A stretch of 64,000 nt of DNA from an uncultured Pelagibacteraceae bacterium (GTDB lineage Bacteria; Pseudomonadota; Alphaproteobacteria; Pelagibacterales; Pelagibacteraceae): the NCBI GenBank assembly GCA_902598125.1, contig CACKAJ010000002.1, forward strand, positions 1-64,000, in the 5' to 3' direction. The position numbers were made by a program, and so were the translations under genes. The notes beneath the pieces are model-generated. The model was not told the DNA's origin and did not search any database. It saw nothing but the letters and a program-made list of their open reading frames with translations. This document shows, piece after piece, positions 57,020 to 64,000 of the stretch (position 1 is the stretch's first letter; each line of letters begins with the position of its first letter).

Positions 57020-58104
57020 TGTTTTTGGTTTCCACACGAAATTTTCCTCCTGAGCTTGGTGGGATGCAAAATCTCATGGAAGGTTTATCCAACGCACTTT
57101 TAAATCATGGTCCTGTAAAAGTTTTTGCAGAAGCGCATGATGAGGCAGAAAATTATGATAAAAATTCAAATTTAAAAATTGCTAGAGTTTCAGGTTTCAA
57201 GATTTTTCGAAAATATAGAAAGGCTAATCTTGTCAAAGAATTTTTAGAACTCAATGAGGTAAGAGCCTCTTTTTTTGATCACTGGAAAAGTATCGAAAAT
57301 ATTGAAAAGAACGTATTAGAAAAAACAAAATCTTTTTGTTTGATCCACTCAAAAGAAATTAATCACCCAATCGGATCATCTTTAAATAAAAGAGTTTTAA
57401 ATGCTTTAGCTAAAGCAAACTATGTAATAGCAAATTCAAAGTTTACTAAAGAGTTTGCTATGAAGCTAGGTATTAAAAATGTTGTAGTGATTAATCCAGG
57501 CTGTAATTATCCTATTGAAGTTAATGATGAAGCAAGAAGATTTGCAAAAAATATTTATGGTGAAGCCAAACCAAAGTTAATTACTATTTCAAGATTAGAC
57601 ATTAGAAAAAGTCATCAAAATATTTTGATGACTGTAAAAAATCTTTTACCTAAATTTCCAAGTTTAAAATATGTCTCAATTGGTGACGGTGACGAGAAGA
57701 AAAATCTTATAAAACTAAGAAAGGAACTTAATTTAGAAAATAGTGTTGAGTTAATATTTAAGTCAACTGAACAAGAAAAAGTTGCTCTTTTAGAACAGAC
57801 AGATATTTTTGTGATGCCCTCAGTAGTTTATAAAAAATCAGTTGAAGGATTTGGAATTACTTATATTGAAGCTGCTTCTTACGGCAAGCCATCTATTGGA
57901 GGAATTTACGGCGGTGAAGGTGATGCAATAAAAAGTGGAAAAACTGGTTATCTTTGTAATGGAAATGATTTAAATGCTATTTATAATACTTTACTCAAAA
58001 TTCTTAGTAATGATCATTATAGAGAACTTGGGGCTAATGCTTTAGTATTTTCAAAAAATTTTAATTGGGAAAAAATAATAAAAAAATATATCGAGCTAAT
58101 TTAG
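57019..58104 (+). CDS. Glycosyltransferase family 1/4
   Basis: NFPPELGGMQNLMEGLSNAL; ISRLDIRKSHQNILMTVKNLL; FVMPSVVYKKSVEGFGITYIEAASYGKPSIGG. Confidence 0.88.
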   Translation: MFLVSTRNFPPELGGMQNLMEGLSNALLNHGPVKVFAEAHDEAENYDKNSNLKIARVSGFKIFRKYRKANLVKEFLELNEVRASFFDHWKSIENIEKNVLEKTKSFCLIHSKEINHPIGSSLNKRVLNALAKANYVIANSKFTKEFAMKLGIKNVVVINPGCNYPIEVNDEARRFAKNIYGEAKPKLITISRLDIRKSHQNILMTVKNLLPKFPSLKYVSIGDGDEKKNLIKLRKELNLENSVELIFKSTEQEKVALLEQTDIFVMPSVVYKKSVEGFGITYIEAASYGKPSIGGIYGGEGDAIKSGKTGYLCNGNDLNAIYNTLLKILSNDHYRELGANALVFSKNFNWEKIIKKYIELI

Positions 58105-59028
58105 ATTTGATTTAATTTCTTCTAAAACAGTTTCTACTTTTAAATCTTTTAAATTTTTAACACTCAATGCTTTAAAGTTATAATTTTCAATACTTACTTT
58201 TTTTGCTGAGGTATGGCTACCAAATAAAGCTAAACCATTTTTATCTAAGTGTGACGCTATATGTGCTGGTCCTGTATCATTAGATATAACAAATTTTGCT
58301 TTAAATATTAGTGAAACTAAAGTCTTAATATCAACAGACTCATTATTATTTAATACAACTTTTCCATTTAAACTCATTGCCTCTTGAATTTCGTTAGGTC
58401 CAGGAGCTATTAATATCGAATACTTGTTTTTATAATCTTTTTTTACTCTATCTATTAGCTCCTTAAAATATGGCCATTTTTTATTTTGATGTTTTTCAGA
58501 ACAGAATGGAAATAATAAAATATATTCTCCGTTTGCATATTGTTTAATGGTTCTTGAAATATCACAAATTGCCCAGGTCAAATCGATATTTTTTGTAAAA
58601 TTAGTTTCAATGCCGCTCTTTTTAAGTTGAATTTCCATTCTATCTAAAACAGGTTCTTGATCAAAATCTGCTTTTTTTTCTCCAGGTTCAAGTATTGTTT
58701 CTGTGGAGGACCATGAAGCGTGATTGATAATAAATCTTCTATAGAACTTTGATCTGCTAGAGTTTTGTAAGTCAAATACTTTTGTAAAATCATATTTTGC
58801 AAGAATTTTTTTAAGATTATTTAAGTAAAAAATATTCCATCTTGGCAACCTTTTATCAATTATAACTCCATCAACAAAAGGGCATTCAGACATAAATATT
58901 GCATAGGGTTTTGATGTTAATAGAAAAACTTTTCTATTTTCATAAAATTTTTTTATATCTTTTATTGCTCCATTTGCTTGAATCAAGTCACCAAGCGACC
59001 CGTGTTTTATGATTAATACATTTGACAT
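58096..59028 (-). CDS. Glycosyltransferase family 9 (heptosyltransferase-like)
   Basis: VLIIKHGSLGDLIQANGAIKDIKKFY; FVISNDTGPAHIASHLDKNGLALFGSHTS. Confidence 0.88.
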   Translation of the reverse strand: MSNVLIIKHGSLGDLIQANGAIKDIKKFYENRKVFLLTSKPYAIFMSECPFVDGVIIDKRLPRWNIFYLNNLKKILAKYDFTKVFDLQNSSRSKFYRRFIINHASWSSTETILEPGEKKADFDQEPVLDRMEIQLKKSGIETNFTKNIDLTWAICDISRTIKQYANGEYILLFPFCSEKHQNKKWPYFKELIDRVKKDYKNKYSILIAPGPNEIQEAMSLNGKVVLNNNESVDIKTLVSLIFKAKFVISNDTGPAHIASHLDKNGLALFGSHTSAKKVSIENYNFKALSVKNLKDLKVETVLEEIKSNLN

Positions 59029-59072
59029 TATATAATTCGAGTATATTTAGTATTATACATCTTATTATTAAT

Positions 59073-59468
59073 ATGGAAAATAAATTAAACAAAATTTTAG
59101 CTGAAATATCTGCAGGCGAATTAATAGATAAAATAACAATATTAGAAATAAAAAAAATTAAAATTTCAAACAAATCAAAAATTGCCGATGTTGAAAAAGA
59201 ATTATTTTCACTAAATCAAACAGTTAAGAAGTATATTCCTAATCAAGATAGCATCTCCAAATACAGAAATGAATTAGTGAAAATAAATTTAAAACTTTGG
59301 GATTTAGAAAATGCAAAGAGAGCTGCGGAAAAAGAAAGTAAGTTTGGTGAAGAATTTATAGAAAATTCAAGAAATGTTTATAAATTAAATGATGAGAGGG
59401 CAAAAATAAAATTAGCCATTAACGATACTCTTGGTTCAAATATAAAAGAGGTTAAATCCCATCACTAG
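59073..59468 (+). CDS. DUF6165-like small protein
   Basis: MENKLNKILAEISAGELIDKITILEIKKIKISNKSKIADVEKEL; start refined from track ORF 59022. Confidence 0.68.
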   Translation: MENKLNKILAEISAGELIDKITILEIKKIKISNKSKIADVEKELFSLNQTVKKYIPNQDSISKYRNELVKINLKLWDLENAKRAAEKESKFGEEFIENSRNVYKLNDERAKIKLAINDTLGSNIKEVKSHH

Positions 59469-60266
59469 TTAATCTATTTTTAAACTAGGTATTTTTTTTC
59501 TTAATTTTTTTGCAAAAATAGGATTAATCTTAGATGTGATTACCCCTTTAGATTTTTTTAATTCTTTCAGAATTTTCCCATCTGGAGAAATAATAAGAGA
59601 ATGACCAAAAGTTTTTCTTCCATTATAATGTCTTCCACTTTGTGCTGGAGCAAAAATATAACAAAAATTTTCTATTGCACGCGCTCTCAAAAGTGAATGC
59701 CAATGTTTTTTGCCTGTTGTTTGAGTAAATGCAGATGGAACTGATAAAAATAAACAACCTGCTTTTGATAGTTTTCTGTATAAATTAGGAAATCTTAAAT
59801 CATAACAAATAGAAAAACCCAATTTACCCCATGGTAAATTAAATGATTTAATTTGTTTACCTGCAAAAAAAGTTTTTGACTCGTAATATTTTTCTTTTTT
59901 ACTTAAAGAGACATTAAACATATGAATTTTATCATAATAACTTCTCACTTTCCCTTTGTTGTCAATTAATACTGATCTATTAACTAGTTTATTTTTTGAA
60001 ATCTTTATAATTAAAGAGCCTATAAGTATCCATTTTTTATATTTATAAGCTAATTTTTTTATACCATTTAAATAAACATCGTTTTTCATTGTGGTGGAAA
60101 TTTTTAAAAGCAATTTTTTGTCTAAGCAAAATAAAGAGGAAACCTCTGGAGTTAAAATAAAGTCTGTATTTTGTTTCACAGCTTTAATTATCAACTTTTG
60201 AGTTTGTCTTAAATTGTAATGAATATTATTATTAGATTTTAATTGTAAGCATGAAACTTTAAACAT
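59469..60266 (-). CDS. Carbon-nitrogen hydrolase (nitrilase superfamily, Nit-like)
   Basis: FILTPEVSSLF; YDKIHMFNVSLSKKEKYYES; LGFSICYDLRFPNLYRKLSKAGCLFLSVPSAFTQTTGKKHWHSLLRARAIEN. Confidence 0.9.
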   Translation of the reverse strand: MFKVSCLQLKSNNNIHYNLRQTQKLIIKAVKQNTDFILTPEVSSLFCLDKKLLLKISTTMKNDVYLNGIKKLAYKYKKWILIGSLIIKISKNKLVNRSVLIDNKGKVRSYYDKIHMFNVSLSKKEKYYESKTFFAGKQIKSFNLPWGKLGFSICYDLRFPNLYRKLSKAGCLFLSVPSAFTQTTGKKHWHSLLRARAIENFCYIFAPAQSGRHYNGRKTFGHSLIISPDGKILKELKKSKGVITSKINPIFAKKLRKKIPSLKID

Positions 60267-60337
60267 AATAATACATTAATTTATAAATTTTCAACTATCA
60301 ATTATATAAAATATAAAATAAAAGGTTTCATTTAATA

Positions 60338-61060
60338 ATGATTAATTATTTAAACAAAAAAGTAGAAAGATTACTTATAAGTCGAAATTTTAAAAAGCTG
60401 TATTATGTATACCATTATTTTACTGGTGGCTTCAAAGCTAAAAAAATTAATATATCTTTTGAAAATAAAAAAAATCGTACAGAAATTGTTCAAAATATTA
60501 TTAATTTAAAAAATTTTAACTCTTATCTTGAAATTGGAACATTTAAGGATGAATTATTTAATTTTGTTAATTGCAAAACAAAAATTGGGGTCGATCCTGC
60601 TTATGGTGGGAATGTAAGAAAAACCAGTGATCAATTTTTTAAAGAAAATAAAAAAACATTTGATTTGATTTTTATTGATGGTCTTCATCATTATAAACAA
60701 GTTAAAAAAGACATCATTAACTCTTTAAAAGTTTTAAATGATGGTGGAGTAATCTTGATGCATGATTGTATGCCAAAAGATTATTATTACCAAGCTGTTC
60801 CAAGATGTCAATTTGAATGGAACGGTGATACATGGAAAGCTTTTTTAGAAATCAGAACTAATGAAAATGTTGATGTTTACTGTTGTTACGCTGATCAAGG
60901 TATCGGTGTAATTTTAAAAAGAAAAAATAAAAATAGACTTGATATAAACTTAAAAGATTTTAGTAAATTTAATTTTAATGATTATGTTGAAAATTATAAA
61001 AAATATTTAAATCTTATTGAATATGATGATTTAATTAATATTCTTAAAAATTATGCATAA
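60338..61060 (+). CDS. Class I SAM-dependent methyltransferase
   Basis: YLEIGTFKDELFNFV; LIFIDGLHHYKQVKKDIINSLKVLNDGGVILMHDCMP. Confidence 0.7.
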   Translation: MINYLNKKVERLLISRNFKKLYYVYHYFTGGFKAKKINISFENKKNRTEIVQNIINLKNFNSYLEIGTFKDELFNFVNCKTKIGVDPAYGGNVRKTSDQFFKENKKTFDLIFIDGLHHYKQVKKDIINSLKVLNDGGVILMHDCMPKDYYYQAVPRCQFEWNGDTWKAFLEIRTNENVDVYCCYADQGIGVILKRKNKNRLDINLKDFSKFNFNDYVENYKKYLNLIEYDDLINILKNYA

Positions 61061-61922
61061 AGACTTAACACTTGTCTTTAGTTCGTATCAAAGTTTAAAT
61101 CTTTTAGAAAAAATTTTATCTCGCTTTCACAATAAATATAGAATTATTATTGTAGAAAATTCATTAGATAAAAAGATTAAAACATTTCTTGAAAAAAAGT
61201 ACAATAATACCAAAGTGATAATCCCAACAAAGAATTTAGGATTAGCTAAAAGTTACAATTTAGGGATTGCGGAAGCAAAGAGCAAATTCATATTTTTAAA
61301 TAATCCAGATATGGAAATAAGTGACCAATCTTTAAAAAAACTTATTCATTGTGCAAAAAAAATTAAAAATTTTGGTGCAATTTCTCCAATTTTCAAAAAT
61401 GAGAAAATATACAAAAATTATAAGATTTTTTCAGAAAAAAAACAAAATAGATCATCTTTATTCAAAAAATTTAATATCATCGAAGTTGATTTATTGGACA
61501 ATAATTTATTTGTAAAAAAAACAAATGCAACGAAAAATCTATTTGATGAGAATTTCTTTCTTTTTTTCGAGACATTTGATTTTACAAGACGCCTCAAATT
61601 AAAAGGAAAAAAATTATACGCAATTAAAAATATTAGATTTAACCACTTTGGTGCTTCTAGTTTACCAAAAAAATATGACAATCTTGTTAAAAAAACTAGA
61701 TCCTATCATTATAATTGGTCAAAGTTTTATTATTTAAGGAAAAATTTTGGTTACCTTCATGCTTTAAGAAAAATTTTACCTAATATAATTAAAGCTTTAA
61801 AAAAAATTATAATTAATTTATTAACTTTCAATTTAAAAGAAGTTCAATTAAATTTTTTAGAACTTTATGGTATTTTTAGCTCAATCTTTTTATTAAAATC
61901 TTTTTTTAGACCCAAGAATTGA
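61053..61922 (+). CDS. Glycosyltransferase family 2
   Basis: IIIVENSLDKKIKTFLEKKYNNTKVIIPTKNLGLAKSYNLGIAEAKSKFIFLNNPDMEI. Confidence 0.83.
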   Translation: MHKDLTLVFSSYQSLNLLEKILSRFHNKYRIIIVENSLDKKIKTFLEKKYNNTKVIIPTKNLGLAKSYNLGIAEAKSKFIFLNNPDMEISDQSLKKLIHCAKKIKNFGAISPIFKNEKIYKNYKIFSEKKQNRSSLFKKFNIIEVDLLDNNLFVKKTNATKNLFDENFFLFFETFDFTRRLKLKGKKLYAIKNIRFNHFGASSLPKKYDNLVKKTRSYHYNWSKFYYLRKNFGYLHALRKILPNIIKALKKIIINLLTFNLKEVQLNFLELYGIFSSIFLLKSFFRPKN

Positions 61923-62963
61923 TTACTTCATAATTGAAGAGGCGAAATTCCAATTACAATCAAAGCTTGGAATATATGTACCTGATAATTTTACATTACC
62001 AAAGCTTTTACTCAAAACTTTACACCAGTTATCAACTTGTTTAGGTTTCTTATCTTTGCTGCCAACTTGTGCGGTAATCACTCCACCTTTTTTAAGAATT
62101 CTTTTTAGACCCTTCATATTTTTTTTTGCTAAGTCGATACAATATTGATCATCGTTTAAATCAACAAAAATTTTATCGTATTTTGAGTCTTCAATTTCTT
62201 TAATACTTTTAAATGCATCACCCCAAAAAGTTTTAACCTTGTTACTTTTTTTAACTTTAGAACATACTTTTGGTAAGTGACGATAACATGCTTCTACTAT
62301 TTCAGGATCAAGTTCAAACCAATCTATATAATTTGAGTTATTTTCTAAACAGGCTCTGGCAACACCCCCGTCTCCTCCGCCTATGATAGCTATATTATTA
62401 TTTTTCTTGCTTAGATCAAAACTTGATTTAAAAAACGTAGAGCTATAAATTTTTTCATCTTTTTCTGCAACTTGTATTTCATGATCTATAAATAAAGCAT
62501 GTCCAAATTCTTCAATGTCCATAACTTCAACAAATTGGCCTACCTTTGAAGTAAATTTTTCTAATACGTTTTTAACAACATAATATTTCTTTTGACCTGG
62601 AGTGCTGTAAATATCATCATATAAGCTTATACTGCTTCTATCAAAAGCATTCGTTACAACTCTTTCGTGCTTAATTTCATTTCTAAGAATTTTCAAAGCT
62701 ACTTTTGGATTTACTTTACCACATGTAAAAAAATCAAAACTGATAACACCTCTCTCAGGAAAAGTATGAAAACTAAAATGACTTTCTGATAATAGCGCTA
62801 CTAAAGTAAAACCTTGAGGCTCAAACTTATGTGAAGCTACATTTAATATTTCAACTTTTGCAGCTTTTGCAATTTTATAAATTACTTTTTCGTAAAATTC
62901 GGGTGAATAGTCTTTTTTTACACCTAAGAAATCGATGGTAATGTGCTCACCAACTTTAATCAT
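61923..62963 (-). CDS. Bifunctional S-adenosylmethionine decarboxylase - spermidine synthase fusion
   Basis: N-terminal AdoMetDC: LLSESHFSFHTFPERGVISFDFFTCGK; C-terminal aminopropyltransferase: IAIIGGGDGGVARACLENNSNYIDWFELDPEIVEACYRHLPK; DKIFVDLND. Confidence 0.92.
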   Translation of the reverse strand: MIKVGEHITIDFLGVKKDYSPEFYEKVIYKIAKAAKVEILNVASHKFEPQGFTLVALLSESHFSFHTFPERGVISFDFFTCGKVNPKVALKILRNEIKHERVVTNAFDRSSISLYDDIYSTPGQKKYYVVKNVLEKFTSKVGQFVEVMDIEEFGHALFIDHEIQVAEKDEKIYSSTFFKSSFDLSKKNNNIAIIGGGDGGVARACLENNSNYIDWFELDPEIVEACYRHLPKVCSKVKKSNKVKTFWGDAFKSIKEIEDSKYDKIFVDLNDDQYCIDLAKKNMKGLKRILKKGGVITAQVGSKDKKPKQVDNWCKVLSKSFGNVKLSGTYIPSFDCNWNFASSIMK

Positions 62964-62969
62964 TAAAAA

Positions 62970-63617
62970 CTATCCCTTCTTATAATTTTTAAATTTTTCT
63001 AAGACTATTTTCATTTCTTTTTTTGAAAGAATCTTAGGTATTCCAATTCTTAGGGCATTTATATATTGATGGCAAATATTTTCGATCTCTTGGGCAAGCT
63101 CAAAAGTTTTTTTTAAATTTTCTCCAAACGCAACTTGTCCGTGATTAGCAATTAAACATGCTGATCTATTTTTTAGAGCTTTGATAATATTTCTAGAAAG
63201 ATTTTTAGTACCAAAAGTTGCATATTTACTACATTTAATGTCTTCTCCACCCGCTATTGCAACCATATAGTGAAATGCTGGAATATTCTTTTGATGAGTT
63301 GAAACAGCTGTAGCACAAGTTGAGTGCGCATGAACTATGGCTTTAGCCTCTTTTTTATTCACATATATATCTTGATGAAATCTCCACTCTGAAGATGGCT
63401 TACCTTTTTTTTTATCGTAAACACCTTTAAGCGAAACAAAGATAATATCTTTGGGTTTAAGAGAACCATATTCTCTTCCAGATGGAGTAATATAAAATCC
63501 ATCTACGCTTTTTTCTTTCGCTCTTACAGATATGTTGCCTGACCTTAATGCTGATAAATTAGTTATATTTAATTTTTTGGAATACTTAATTACTTCAGCT
63601 CTTATTAATTTATTCAC
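62970..63617 (-). CDS. Class II aldolase/adducin family protein (Ald2/fuculose-P aldolase-like)
   Basis: [72 protein letters not shown]. Confidence 0.87.
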   Translation of the reverse strand: MNKLIRAEVIKYSKKLNITNLSALRSGNISVRAKEKSVDGFYITPSGREYGSLKPKDIIFVSLKGVYDKKKGKPSSEWRFHQDIYVNKKEAKAIVHAHSTCATAVSTHQKNIPAFHYMVAIAGGEDIKCSKYATFGTKNLSRNIIKALKNRSACLIANHGQVAFGENLKKTFELAQEIENICHQYINALRIGIPKILSKKEMKIVLEKFKNYKKG

Positions 63618-64000
63618 TTAAATAAACCTTTCAAGCCTTTTTCTGATGCTTCACAAACACCCTTCTCTGTTATTAAACCAGTAACTAGTCTAGCAGGTGT
63701 AACATCAAAGGCTAAGTTAAGTGACTTACTTTTTTGAGGGTAAATTCTTACTTTTTTGATTTTGTTATTTTCATCTACTCCCTCAACATGTGAGAGTTCA
63801 TCAGAATTTCGTTCCTCAATCGGAATTTTTTTATGATCTTTAATACTCCAATCTATAGTTGAACTTGGCAAAGCAACATAAAAAGGAACATTATTATCTT
63901 TTGCAGATAAAGCTTTCAAATAAGTTCCAATTTTATTACACACATCTCCATTAAATAAAGTTCTGTCAGTTCCAACAATGCACATGTCTACTTCTCCTCT
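63614..64000 (-). CDS. mtnA: S-methyl-5-thioribose-1-phosphate isomerase-like (partial, runs off window end)
   Basis: [67 protein letters not shown]. Confidence 0.9.
   Translation of the reverse strand, partial: RGEVDMCIVGTDRTLFNGDVCNKIGTYLKALSAKDNNVPFYVALPSSTIDWSIKDHKKIPIEERNSDELSHVEGVDENNKIKKVRIYPQKSKSLNLAFDVTPARLVTGLITEKGVCEASEKGLKGLFK

Noticed and set aside
1-64000. Search for transposases, integrases, phage structural genes, toxin-antitoxin or restriction-modification modules
   Set aside because: None recognised among the listed ORFs; the window is mainly core metabolism and transport.

Overview
The window is about 64 kb of AT-rich, very gene-dense chromosome. Gene content, order and composition fit a streamlined SAR11/Pelagibacter-type alphaproteobacterium (inference from gene repertoire; no database search was run). 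It begins inside rpoB and runs through the rplL-rplJ-rplA-rplK-nusG-secE-tRNA-tuf-tRNA block. After that come: purine biosynthesis (purB-C-S-Q-L), bolA/grx, rpsD, cimA, cysS, nadE, class II DAHP synthase, glmS, an orphan GlmU C-terminal domain, an orphan PQQ-type dehydrogenase, prpB/prpC-like genes, a homocysteine methyltransferase beside a betaine-type ABC locus with two tandem binding proteins, a zur-znuB-znuC/znuA zinc locus, a glucosylglycerate-type pair (gpgS plus a HAD phosphatase) in line with a circularly permuted ATP-grasp gene and divergent from an Anbu-type proteasome-like peptidase, nrdAB, an envelope/glycan-type island, and a speD-speE fusion next to a class II aldolase and mtnA. 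Five tRNAs were read directly. No CRISPR array, transposase, integrase or phage module was seen. The strongest second-look items are: (i) the Anbu / ATP-grasp / glucosylglycerate neighbourhood, which lacks the usual alpha-E and transglutaminase partners; (ii) two tandem Zur-type palindromes in the znu divergent promoter plus an exact 54-bp-period duplication in the ZnuA His-rich loop; (iii) a GlmU reduced to its acetyltransferase domain; (iv) the SpeD-SpeE fusion beside MtnA and class II aldolase; (v) an rplL-rpoB attenuator-like hairpin; (vi) nine convergent gene junctions with essentially no intergenic space.
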